DNA of 64,000 nucleotides from Purpureocillium takamizusanense. Taxonomy: Eukaryota; Ascomycota; Sordariomycetes; Hypocreales; Ophiocordycipitaceae. The stretch covers positions 1,887,501 to 1,951,500 of the forward strand of contig NC_063074.1 of NCBI RefSeq assembly GCF_022605165.1, in the 5' to 3' direction. The notes below the pieces were generated by a model that worked only from the letters and a program-made list of their open reading frames with translations, ran no database searches and was not told the origin of the DNA. This document shows, piece after piece, positions 10,374 to 20,697 of this stretch. A program made the position numbers and the translations under genes. Numbering within the stretch: the stretch's first letter is position 1; the number at the start of each line of letters is the position of its first letter.

Positions 10374-10839
10374 CTAAGATGACAGGGACCTCCACAGGTG
10401 GTCTGTATCGGTGGTTAGTCAAGACATTTTGCAGGCCGCGGCATGCCGCCTGCTGGCAGGCAGGCAGCCGCAGCCGAACCACACACGTTGACGCACCAGA
10501 AAGATAATCCTGCAGTGAAACACATTAGCATGCAAGCCACGTATGAACGATGGACAGGACAAGGCACAAAGAGGGGAGCTCTTATGGAGGGAGAACTGGT
10601 GGGAGGGCGGTGGGAGCAATGGCCGAGGCTCGGGCAGCATCGGCGAGGACGACGATTATAGGGACAGGGAGACCGTCCAGGCCACGAACCGTCCGCCCAC
10701 TGCTCAAGCCAAAGTACTGGCAGAGGCAAGAAATGAACAAGACAAAAGTCGAGGGATCGGGGTGCCACAACATATAGATGTGGAAGCACGATTAGGTATC
10801 ACTTACTTGAGAGGTGAAGACTGACGGGCGCCCGTTCAT
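10374..10839 (-). CDS. Arginine attenuator peptide (AAP) uORF, three exons with a 13-nt microexon
   Basis: Upstream ORF of arg-2. Exon A (10839..10807) encodes MNGRPSVFTSQ and ends at a GTAAGT donor. The microexon 10509..10497 (GATTATCTTTCTG) encodes DYLS plus the first base of Asp. It is preceded by a GCTAATG branch point and CTGCAG, and followed by GTGCGT. The last exon (10402..10374) follows GACTAACC and ATACAG and encodes the rest of Asp, then HLWRSLSS and a TAG. The total is 24 codons plus stop, the length of the Neurospora arg-2 AAP and with the same core. Known role: in Neurospora arg-2 and yeast CPA1 the nascent peptide stalls the terminating ribosome when arginine is high, which blocks scanning ribosomes and lowers synthesis of the small subunit. 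Introns are 297 nt (10510-10806) and 94 nt (10403-10496). The peptide is recovered only by joining all three pieces. Confidence 0.93.
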
Positions 10840-12595
10840 AAGGGCGGATTGCAGCGAGCTGCAGAGCAACGAAATGGGAGGGCTGAGGCGACAGGGGCAC
10901 TCCGGGGGGGTATAGGAGAGAGAGAAAGGGGAAAGTGCGTTTTCTTGATCGCTGTTTTGTGTCTGCAGGTGCGGCGCGAGAGAGGTTGCAGGTGACGGAA
11001 GTCTGGGGGAGGAGAAGGAGAGAGAAGGACGAAGCGGGAGCGGAAGCGATGGACGAGGGAATTTGATTCAATGGCGGCGGGGAGTGGGTGGCAGAATGAG
11101 AAAAGAAAAAGCGGGCTGCCAATGGACACGGCAGAGTCACAGGTTGGCGGCCCAAGGTACCCTATCGGCCTCCGATTTGGAGCAATTGGTACCTACGCAG
11201 GCGCCTGGCGCGGCATCCAATTCGTTGACCCCGCCCCAAAAAAATTCACCTTCACCTCACTGTGCTCCAGGCGTTGGCCCCCCCGCCCGCTCCAGGCCCC
11301 CCTCCAGCAAGCGGGCGCTCTGCCCTGGAGCTGCCCAGGGCGGGCTGGGCAGGCTGCTTGCATTCGCTGCAGTGCTGCAGGCGCCCTTCCCCCGCGGCGG
11401 ACAGACCTGGTCCCAGCCGCCAGGCGTACCAACCAGGCCAGGCAGTGGGGAGAGGACGTCGCCCTCGTGCCGGTGTCCGTCACCGCTACTGAATCGCTGT
11501 CCACGCTTAACCGCTTTCGGAGCTCGGCAGTCAGGGCAGCGCCGATATCGTTCCCGCACTTGTCACTGGCCGCCCGTTGTCACCGATCAGAGGCGAGAGA
11601 GGGAGACCGGCAACATGCCCTCCGCACCGCACCGCACCGCACCGTTTGGCGTCCGTAACGCCTACTGTACTGCATGTTGTCTTCTCCCAGGCCTGCCATC
11701 CGTATACGTACCTATTCTGCTCTGAAAAAGAAGTACAAAAATTTCCCCATTGCCGCCTTGGCAGCGTCCCGTCTCGTAGCACCGTTAGTCACGGCTACGA
11801 CGCCCGCCCCCGTCAACGGCCGTGATCCGTCACTGGCGCATGTAGCCACAGAGGCACAACACCCCCCCACCGCTCCCAACCGAGCGTACGGCCCCGTCGT
11901 CCGCCATGGGCCTCACATGGTGATGCCAAGGCAAGAGTCGGAACCCGTTCGTCACTTGAATCGACACCGCCACCTCCTACCGGCCCGCGGAAGCGCCATG
12001 TGGCACCACGAGGCGTTTCCCGCCACGGCATATGCAGCCCGGGGTGGAGGACTGGGTGGAATCCCCTTTGTGCTGCCGCACGCAGCTTGCCGTCGACCAG
12101 CACGGCAGCAAACATGACGTGCGAGGTCCGAGCCACTGACTTCATCCCGGGCGACTTTCTGCATAGCATAGGTCCGTCCCACGCTGTGTTGCCCCAGGAA
12201 CCTGCTGTCGCCGCCGACATATGGCTCCGCGCTGCCCAGAGATGATGGATATGTCAGATCGTCCCGACTTGTCCGACAAGCAGAGTAGTACAGCCGCACG
12301 TGTGGTGTCAACTTTCCTGAACCGGGACGAAACTCCGAACTAAAACCTCTGCTGGCGACCTCTTCCATCTTCTACAGCCGTACGAAGCACAATACTCATG
12401 GAGGGCCCAGTTCTCACCCCACGATGCAGCTCACAAAAATTAAAGGTGGTCCGTGTCACACAGACCCGTCGGGCTCCCTTGGCTCTCCATCACGGGATCA
12501 GTATGCGTGTGGTATTTATTGCGTTGTATTGTGCTGTCATGTGCCGTGAGCGTACATCTATGGGCCTCCATCTCGGTTGCGCGCGTCCTGTCCAT
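10840..12595. other. arg-2 leader and promoter, and 3' region of ETF beta
   Basis: About 1.75 kb with no supportable gene. The part next to the AAP (10840-11130) is pyrimidine-rich on the minus strand, as expected of an arg-2 promoter and leader. Long plus-strand frames at 11063-11725 and 11071-11658 overlap each other and have no family features. Confidence 0.5.
11134..11139 (-). promoter_or_regulatory. Possible cross-pathway-control (Gcn4/CPC1-type) core site
   Basis: TGACTC on the minus strand (TGACTCT, one base from the TGACTCA consensus), about 300 bases upstream of the AAP start. Amino-acid genes including arg-2 are controlled by CPC1 in Neurospora. A six-base match is weak evidence alone. 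Confidence 0.3.
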
Positions 12596-13522
12596 CTACA
12601 GAGCGCCCAGCTCCTTGAGCTTGCTGACCAGACCATCCACGTCTTCGACCTTGCCACCGCCCTGCCTCGCCGGCGGTTCTGTTTTTCAGGAATTGTCAGT
12701 GTCACGTCCTCTCCGGGCGTCGGGGAACAGGGGGCGCTGGTCGTACCCGTGACCTTGAGCACCTTGAGGCGCTTCTCGTTCTCGAGCCCAAAGTCCTTGA
12801 GTGTGACCTTGTCCAGCTTCTTCTTCTTCGCCTTCATGATGTTGGGCAAGCTTGCGTAGCGCGGCTCATTGAGGCGCAGATCCGTCGTCACCACGAGCGG
12901 CAGCTTGGCGCGCACCGTCTCGACGCCACCGTCCACCTCCTTGGTCACGGTTACGCTATCGCCCTCGCCGAATTCGACCTTGCTCGCCTGTGTCGCCTGC
13001 GACCAGCCCAGGAGGCCCGCCAGCATCTGGCCCGTCTGCGCCGAGTCGTCGTCGATGCTCTGCTTGCCCAGGATGATAAGGTTGCTCTTCTGCTGCTCCG
13101 CCGCCGCCTTGAGCATCTTGGCCACCGTCAGCGGCTCCAGATCGTCCCCCTCTTTGACTTCAACATGAATCCCCCGGTCCGCGCCCATGGCCATGGCCGT
13201 GCGCAGAATGTCCTGTGCCTTGGCGGGCCCGGCGGAGATGGCGCAGATGTCGTCGACGCCGCCTGGAGCGCGCTTCTTTTCGCGGATGCGCACCGACTCC
13301 TCTACGGAGAGCTCGTCAAACGGGTTCATGGAGTGCTTGACGCCGGCCGTCTCAACCGCCGTCTGGGCCTTGTTGACTCGCGGCTTGACCTGTCATGTTG
13401 GCAACGGGGTCAGCGACTGCCCATTTCTGGCAATCTCGAAGACAGATGGGCGGACTAAAGAAGCCACCTACCGCGTAGTCAATGACCCTCTTGACGGGTA
13501 CCAGGATCCGTAGAGCAGACAT
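12596..13522 (-). CDS. Electron transfer flavoprotein, beta subunit
   Basis: Exons on the minus strand are 13522..13472, 13389..12747 and 12678..12596, giving 258 residues, the usual length. It starts MSALRILVPVKRVIDYA. The ETF-beta signature is visible at 167-190 (KEVDGGVETV, then TTDLRLNEP). The recognition loop RYASLPNIMKAKKKK (194-208) contacts partner dehydrogenases. With the alpha subunit it forms the mitochondrial matrix ETF, which accepts electrons from acyl-CoA dehydrogenases and passes them to ETF-ubiquinone oxidoreductase. The last intron (GTACGA donor, TGACAATTCC, CAG) is required: without it the frame runs into unrelated sequence, with it the protein ends VSKLKELGAL. There is no long N-terminal extension, as usual for this subunit. 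Confidence 0.95.
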
Positions 13523-14131
13523 GGCGAGCGTTGCAGGTCAATGGCACCGGGCCTTATGGTTGTGAGGTGGAGGAAGCCGAGCATTGAACCGCCACTGGAG
13601 ACCGAAAGCCAGTCGTCAGAGCCCCGAGACGTTCCGGCTATGACCGGCTCCAACCTCGGCCAGCCGACTCACGTGACCTCCCGCATCCACTTCCAACGTT
13701 TTATCAGATTGATGTGCAGGCGGCTCAAAGAGAGTCAGAGTGCATATAATCGTGGACTTATCTTGACTCGGCAGCATGGAATCCGTATGTCTGTGATCTT
13801 TGTCGTACATAAGTCGATGACCATCCAAACACAAATTCTAGGAGAGGGAGCCGGCCATCAACTCAACGGTCCCTTCGCCAACAAAGCCCGACAACTCAGA
13901 GCCGTCGCATCGTCTGCTTCTTTACTATGAACACGCCGTTCCTTATCATTTTCCTCAAATTGAGCCCCAAATCGAGTCTCAAAGATATGCTAATGCCCGT
14001 AGTCCATGCTTCTGCGCCCGTCAACTGGATCCGCCACGCCCCATCTCTCTTCCAAACCCACCGGACCAGGGTGAAACACCATATATGATTCACTGATTGT
14101 CATACTTACAATTCTGAATTTTTGGCAAACA
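13523..14131. other. ETF beta promoter and ArfGAP 3' region
   Basis: About 600 bases between two genes on the same strand. AT-richer than its surroundings. No coding or repeat element seen. Confidence 0.5.
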
Positions 14132-15421
14132 TCACCAATCATCCCAATCGTCATTCTTCTTTGTCGCTGGCGGCGCTGCGGCGCCGCCCCGGCCCTTACC
14201 CATGCCCATGGCGCTGGTCCCAATGGAGCTGTTAGCCTTCTTCTGCTCTGCCAGGGAAGAAAAGTCGTCCCAGAAGTCCTTGCGGCTCGCATCCAGGGGC
14301 GCATCCCGGCGCGGCTGATCGTTGCCTTCGACGAAACGGTTGAAGCCGTCGTGGGCGTTCTTGCCCGCCGCTTGCGCCTGTTTTGCCAACGCAGCAGCGG
14401 TCAACTGCGCCTGTTTAGCAAAATCGCCCTCTGCAAACTGTGCGTGCCCGCTTCCGTCAGTCTCGCGCTTCTTTTGTGCTTCAAAGCGTCACACAAGGTG
14501 CATCGAACTCACGCTCTTGGCGGTAGGCTGAATGTAGCCATCGTTGACCGTCTTGGCCGTTTTCGAAACGGTCGACGTGAACCAGCCGAAGCCTTTGGTG
14601 AGCGCTCCCATGGGATCCCTCTGCACATCCTCAAAGTTTGGCAGCGGACCTTGGTTGGACGGCGTCGCAGCCGGCATATTGCCAAAGCCGCCGTACTTGC
14701 CTCCTTGGCTTGGGGGGAGGTGATCAGGCCGGGACGCATTGTCGGCGCCTAGCTTGGCAAAGTACCTGTCGTCGACCTTGACCTTGCCGCCGCCGTTGGG
14801 AGCAGGACTCTCGTCTCGCGTTGTCGTTCCGCCGAGTGGTGTGCTCGCCCGGGAGGCAGACCGTTGTGCCGAAGAAGTGGCCGCGGCGGGGGCTGGTGTT
14901 GGCGCCACCGCGGGCTTCTTCTCACCTGGGACGTACTCACGGCCCTCAACCTTGCATGATAGCCTCTCCTTGTATTCCTCGCCCACCTCGCCACCGTATC
15001 GCTCCGCGATGGTGGCATCGTCCCACGTGATGCCTCTCATTTGTGTGTCCTCGTGCTCCTCGAAGAAAGTCCTCCATCGTTCGTTGCCACCCAGGCGCAT
15101 ACGCTCAATCTCGCTCGCCTTGAAGGCGTCCATTGAGATACTCCGCACAAAGGAGATGTGGACGCCCAGCCCGCGATGGACGCCGGCGCAGGAAAGGCAG
15201 ATGAAGACGCCGAACTTGGGTGACGCCCATTGCGGCGACGGCGCATTGCAATCGCAACAGACACTGTTCTTAGATTCCTTCTGGAGAGCAGCGAGCTATG
15301 GGTTCGGTCGTCAGCGCGCATTCAGAGTCCAGGGAGGGTCGAGCGCTTCGTTGACCCCCACCGGCAGACTGACCTTGGAGCGCGTCTCCGGGTCGACCTC
15401 CCACATGGCCTTGGTCGCCAT
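14132..15421 (-). CDS. ArfGAP, Gcs1-like
   Basis: Exons on the minus strand are 15421..15374, 15295..14513 and 14437..14132, giving 378 residues. The ArfGAP zinc finger is C29-x2-C32-x16-C49-x2-C52 (CCDC ... CLSC), followed by AGVHRGLGVH with the arginine finger Arg57. Residues about 115-190 are Ala/Pro/Ser-rich. DPMGALTKGFGWFTSTVSKT (about 230-250) resembles the amphipathic lipid-packing region of Gcs1. The C-terminus ends NDDWDDW, a tryptophan-acid motif typical of ArfGAP1/Gcs1 that binds coat or clathrin adaptor proteins. It stimulates GTP hydrolysis on Arf1 at Golgi and endosomal membranes. The first intron uses a GTCAGT donor with a GCTGACGAC branch point, and splicing it joins SK to LAALQKES as in relatives. 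Confidence 0.93.
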
Positions 15422-16605
15422 CGTGTGGTTCTGGGCGGCGGACTGGCCGGGCTGGCGTTGCACCGCTTCGCGTGTTCACAATCGAGTTGCTGGCGATGTG
15501 CGACTTTGAGATTGTAACTAGTCGATCCGAGGCGGAGACGTGGTGGGAATCAAGAAGTGTGCGTGTCGAGCGTCGTCTCGGTCCAATGCGCTGTTTGGGA
15601 GAAGGGGCCACCAGGTCAGATAGTGCGCCCGGTCAGGCGCCTTGCTCCCCCCTTTGCGCGGGCCAGTGCACTGGGCACTCCATACCTGGGCAAGAAACCC
15701 CAGGTACGTTGATGGGGCTGGCTGGCGGGGCGCCCGCTGTGATGCAGCCCCGCCCGGGCGCTGTTGGTGGTTTGAGGCTCAGCAGCGTGCCAGCGCCGCC
15801 TCATCATGGTCATGGCGCGCACTCTGTCGTAACTTACACCCTGCGTTGTGAGCCGTGTATGGTTCGTTGATGGCTCATTTCTGGCTTCAAATTCGCTCAC
15901 CTCATGGCGAAAACTTCAAAGCTCACATGCCATAACTGTATCCTACATACCAGCACAAGCGCCTGCGTGACCGCGGCGGAGACCGCGGCGACTGTGGACG
16001 ACGCCGCATTACGAAATGCCAGCACGTCTTCTATGAGTCACGAAGCCTCGCGGGCTTTTGCTCCTCGCGTCTGCGTGTGCAAGGCATGTGGTGGCTACTA
16101 CAACTGTCTCCTGCGCAGAGTCTCCGCGCTGCGAGCTCTTCGATATCAGAACCAGTGGACGGCTTCACATAACACAGCGATCACCACAATCAATCGTCAA
16201 CTGTGCCAAAAACGCCCCTTTTTGTGTATCGCACTTCTATCTCCTCCCGAGCCGTTTTCCCGCTTAAGCTATAATACAACCCAGCAGAACCGATACGGAA
16301 AAAGGAGTGGTACAGATACATGAGAAGGGGTTTCGTCTTCCGTAGCCTCCCGTGGTGGTTGGAGGTAAGAAATTGCCAAAATTTGAGGGCGCAACCAGAG
16401 CCCGCCAAAAGGTTTGAAGAAGAATCCTGTCAACAAGTGTCAATAGTATTCTCCCGCGCCGAATGGTGGAATCCGGTGTCCCTGAAGTCGAGACTGTAGC
16501 CAGTAGCTACCGTAAGAGATATCGTTCAAATCGCGTGCCATGTCGTAATTATGCTCTCCAGGTTGAGGCGCACCCTGGCCTGGACAGGCAATCATTGCCA
16601 CGCAA
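15422..16605. other. ArfGAP promoter and 3' region of the RRM gene
   Basis: About 1.2 kb, no supportable gene. Frames at 15472-15870 and 15904-16323 lack splice-consistent or family features. Confidence 0.5.
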
Positions 16606-18190
16606 CTAGGCAGTGGCAGTCGTGGCAGGGGCCTCGGCGGCAGCCTCGGCGCCCTCCTTGGTCTCTTCACCCTGGGGAGCGTTGGCTTCCTCGTCCGTCT
16701 TGTCCGGGCTGTCGATGGCCACCTTGACGGCAATTTCGCGGCCCTCGATATCCTTGCCATTCATCTCGTTGACAGCCTTCTGCTGCAGCTCTTCGGATGC
16801 CAGGGTGACAAAGCCGAAACCACGGCCCTTACGAGCCTCACCGCGAGCCTGGAGCTTCTTGATCATAAATCGGGGGATAGGTCGCAGGGCGATCTTGGCC
16901 GAAGAAGGCTCGTATGCCTTGAACAGCTCAATGAGCTGCATTGCGTGTCAGCTCGGCCTTGAATGTGACAGTGGCTCTGTGAAATGGCGGCTCATACCTT
17001 CTCCTCGGTCAGGTCGTAGGGCAAGTTGGCGACCATGACCTTGGTCTTGGAAGGAATGCCGTCCGCAGGGGGGCCGCGCTCGCGGCGCTCACGCTGAGGC
17101 CGGGTCTGAGACTTGGAATTCTTGTCGTCCTCGTCAGTCTTGCTCTTGTTCGTGATGTCCTTCAATGGCTGCACCTCAGTGGTGCCCTCAGCATCGGCAG
17201 GGGCGGCCGCCACGTCAGTTGCGGCAGTTCCAGAAACGTCACCCTCCTTCTTCTCCTCACCGGCGTCCTAATTTCTCGTTAGTTATTGATGATGGGAGAT
17301 TCCGGTGCAACGAGATGACATACACCAACACGGCCACCACGACCGGTGCGGCCGCCACGGCCGCGTCCACGGCCGCGTCCACGTCCGGAGGCGCGACGGC
17401 GAGAGCCCTCGGCGCCGGAACCCTCGCCGTTGGCACCGTCGGCCTTGTCACCAGCAGCCTCAGGCTTGCGAGCCAGCTGCACGGAGACCTTGCGCTCCAA
17501 AATCTCTTTGCCGGAGAGCTCGGCGATCGCACGTTCAGCCTCGGAGGGGGTGGAGAGGTCGACGAAGGCATAGCCCACGGGGCGCTCGGTGCGGGGGTTC
17601 TTCGGGATGGAGACAGACTCTCTGTGACGGAAAATGTCAGCCAGCGCTACTCTCTCTTTGTTGCACACAGCACAGGCCGGATGCATGCGGCATGTTAGGA
17701 AACGCAAAATGAAGCTGATGGCTCGCACAAAATACCCAAGCATAAGCACAGGCAAACAGTACGGTCTGGGAAATAAAGAAGGGTATGTGACGAGGGCAAA
17801 CCAAAAATCCCCGCTGTTGCAACGGTGGCAAGCGAAGACGCGCGAAGACGGGCGCGGAGATGTGAAGGACGCTACCTCGGAGAGACACCTTCGAGCGTCT
17901 GCAACGCAACACATACCGCGCAGGCAGCGGGAGACAGGATGGTGGGGATTCAGAGATCGAAGGGCCACCTACACAAGATAGCTCTTGAAGAAGTCCTTCA
18001 GCTCCCCCTCGGTTGTCGCGTAGGCCAGATTGCCAATGTACAGGCGGCGGCCTTCGGCAGCGCTGGCCGACGCAGCCTCGTTGGCGGCGGCCTTGTCATC
18101 GGCAGGCTGGGAGATTGAGGTATTGCTCAGAGTGTTGGCAACGTCGTTGACGGCGGCCTCGGAGGCCTTCTCCACGTTGGTAGCAGACAT
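16606..18190 (-). CDS. RNA-binding protein, RRM - RG-rich - RRM (Sbp1-like)
   Basis: Exons on the minus strand are 18190..17973, 17621..17324, 17267..16998 and 16935..16606, giving 371 residues. RRM1 (about 48-126) has RNP2 LYIGNL and RNP1 VGYAFVDL. It is followed by an Arg-Gly tract (about 145-165), a charged linker, then RRM2 (about 247-335, KVMVANLPYDLTEEK and RGFGFVTL) and an acidic Ala/Glu tail. RRM, RG, RRM in this order is the arrangement of yeast Sbp1, a P-body protein that represses translation by binding eIF4G through its RG region. That role is inferred from architecture. Intron 1 is long (351 nt), splits RRM1 between residues 72 and 73, and has a GGCTGACATT branch point. The other two are 56 and 62 nt. 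Confidence 0.88.
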
Positions 18191-18854
18191 TTTGGGTGGC
18201 TGGTGGATGGAGGATCGACAGGTGAGTCGGTGAATGACGCTCGAACGTGGGCTGGCGGGAGCAGGCAGCGGCGTTCGAAGGAGAAACTCGGGGGTTGAAC
18301 TCTGGTGCAATGAGGGAGGAGATGGACAGGGTAGCTTGGTGCCCTAGATAACGTTGGGGGGTTGACAGACGGCGATGCGTTGCGCGGAAGACTCAAGGTT
18401 GACAGGTGATATGAAAGGGGAGAAAAGGGGAACGCCAGGTTGGAGTCGCGAATATGAAATATTTTTCTTGGGGGGGGGGGGGGTGGGCGACGGCGCAAAG
18501 CTGCGCTGCGGGCAACTGAGGAAGGTGTGCTGCGCTTGCCACCCTGGTGGACGTTGGCGCTGGAGCTTGCCTTGTGAGATGCTGAAGTCGGGGGGTCTTG
18601 TGCAGGGGTCCGCTTGCCTCGCAGGGGCTTTCACTGGAGGTGGCTCCTTCAGCGAGCGCCAGTGGAGGTCCTGCCTGCCAGAGCACCTAGCCTACGGAAG
18701 GGCGAGACGCTGATGTGAGCGCTAACACCCGCCTAGAGGAGATGGTCCAGAGCTCGCCGTGCGGTTTGCGAGATGGAACGACTGGAGGTGGGCAAAGCGG
18801 CTAGGGAAGCTCGGGAGGCAGCTTGAGAGCACCAAACACTCAAGGTATGGGAGC

Positions 18855-18905
18855 CTGGGAGGTAGGTACCTAGTAGTTACTACGGGTACAGCAGGTATAC
18901 TGTAC
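18855..18905. repeat. TAGGTACCTA palindrome cluster
   Basis: Contains the perfect palindrome TAGGTACCTA (18863-18872), followed by GTAGTTACTAC and GGTATACTGTACACC. Confidence 0.75.
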
Positions 18906-19359
18906 ACCTTGTCGGGCTCCCCCGGCTACAAGTACGTACAGCTTGCTACAGAGCCTCTCCCGTCCCTGGGACGACTGCCGTAGAGCTGGGTCTGCGTCGA
19001 AGGAGCCGTCACACACGGTCCAAAGAGGCAACGGCGCCGACAAGGGCTGCAAGGGGGTTGAGAGGTTGCTTCGAACATGTCTCTCGGCACCGCTACCTTG
19101 ATTGCGCCTTCCGTTTGACGGTGCCTTGGAGCCGGTTCGCGTGGTGCGTTTGCAGGATGATTGCTGGATTTTGCGTGGCAGGAGCCATCGGCGCCTTGCT
19201 GGTTTGCCGCATCTCGGGCGCACTTGCCGCGACAACGACCAGGCCTCAGGCCCATGCGTCTACGCGACGTGGTTAGCCGAACAAAGAAATTACGTGCAGA
19301 CGACCCTTGAGCCCCAGGATCACTGATGTGGTCCCCGACCGTCAGTGCGAAGTACATCC

Positions 19360-19575
19360 TTAGTACTCCGTACGTACTCCCGAGATCGTCTGCGCCGCTT
19401 CCAGACGCCCTTGCCCTCACGGTGCCGCAGCCGAAGAAGGCGAAACTAAAGTGGCAAGTGGCAGCCGCCTCCCGCTGGCCGTTACACGGCTGCCCGTCTG
19501 AATCACGCGGCGGGCGCTCAAGCGGGCGACGCACTCACGCCTACTGTACCGTAACTCCGCTTATTACCTAGGTAG
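19360..19575. repeat. TACTCCGTA and TACCTAGGTA palindromes
   Basis: TACTCCGTACGTACTCC begins at 19364, and the perfect palindrome TACCTAGGTA lies at 19565-19574, followed by GTAGTAC. Confidence 0.7.
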
Positions 19576-20129
19576 TAGTACGGTTCGCCTCTACGCTGGT
19601 CATAGTGGTTCACTTCCCCACTGTCGCGTTTTCGACAGCCCAGTGCGCGGACTTGCTTTTGCCTCGCAAGGGCTCCAGGTCTCGGGCGTGCAGCACGTGA
19701 AGCGCGTTTGCGCCCGGCGCCGGTCTTGATTGCAGATGTTCCTCATGCACGGAGAGGCTCTTGGAAACTCCTTGTGCCGGCTTTGCGACGGCATGCGAAG
19801 TAGATGTTGGCAATGATGAGTGCCATGAAGATCCGAGGAGAGCAGCGATACGAAGGGTGGCATGAACCTCAATCGCCTGTATTCTGGACCCATGCAAAGT
19901 AATGCCCGATACTATTGTCCTTCGGCTTCTTGGGAAAGCACAAAGTCGAAGCTCCCACTCTGTTCTGCTCCAGACTGCGAGACCAACGGGGTCTCGTGAT
20001 GCCACCGTCGAGCTTCAGGTTGCGGATATGTATTTGAACGGCAGCGATGTACTCCACCTGGAGCTGGCTTCATCTCCATAGTAGGTCCCGTGCCCCCACC
20101 CGTACTACTAGTTGTCGTCACCGTCCAGC

Positions 20130-20212
20130 TCTAGGTAGGTACGGTATGGTAGTAACCTATCAGTGGGGTTCTACATAAGGAACTTACCTACATACCTAGT
20201 AGTTGCCTTCTG
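20130..20212. repeat. TAGGTA/TACCTA motif cluster
   Basis: CTAGGTAGGTACGGTATGG, GTAACCTA, CTTACCTACATACC and TAGTAGTTGCC lie within about 80 bases, 500 bases upstream of the diflavin reductase start. Confidence 0.75.
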
Positions 20213-20697
20213 CATGTGAGTGTGGCGACACGCGACCCATAGCCGCTGGGTACGGGTTTCCAAGTGTTCCCTTTCTGAGCCTTCAACATGTTCGCACGAC
20301 CGACGCGCCCATCGCCGCTTAAAACGCAATTCCAAAACATACTACAACATCTGGGGCAGCAAGTTCAGTAATTGCCACGACCAGCAACAGCCTAGCGCAT
20401 TGCGTATCATCTCTACAGGCCGAGGCCGACCAAAGCGCCAGAGTCCATCGGCGCTGATTGATTAGATCTGCCGGCATCGGACTTCCACCGAGACTTTTTG
20501 CCCGAGGATTTCCACCACAGGCCAACCTCCGCCTTCGACAACTACGCGCTTGGCACGCCCCCCAACCCACGGCATTGTGGTTAAGTCGGCGAATCCCGAT
20601 ATCAACGAGAGCCCTCCCGATCCTTTCGGTCCATCAATTGAATAGCACCACGGGCGTGGCACGGACGCACCTTTTTCCCGTCAAAGACTCGCATGTC

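Larger units (their letters stand above)
18191..20697. other. Divergent promoter region of the RRM gene and the diflavin reductase
   Basis: 2.5 kb between two divergent starts. It holds a G14 run (18470-18483) in the RRM-gene leader region, then three separate TAC/GTA motif clusters (18855-18905, 19360-19575, 20130-20212). No frame here is convincing. Confidence 0.55.

Noticed and set aside
11071..11725. Overlapping plus-strand frames of 195 and 220 codons upstream of arg-2.
   Set aside because: They lie antisense to the arg-2 promoter, have no family features and contradict each other's frame.
18926..19534. A 202-codon minus-strand frame.
   Set aside because: Arg/Ser/Cys-rich random-looking sequence that crosses a TAC/GTA palindrome cluster.
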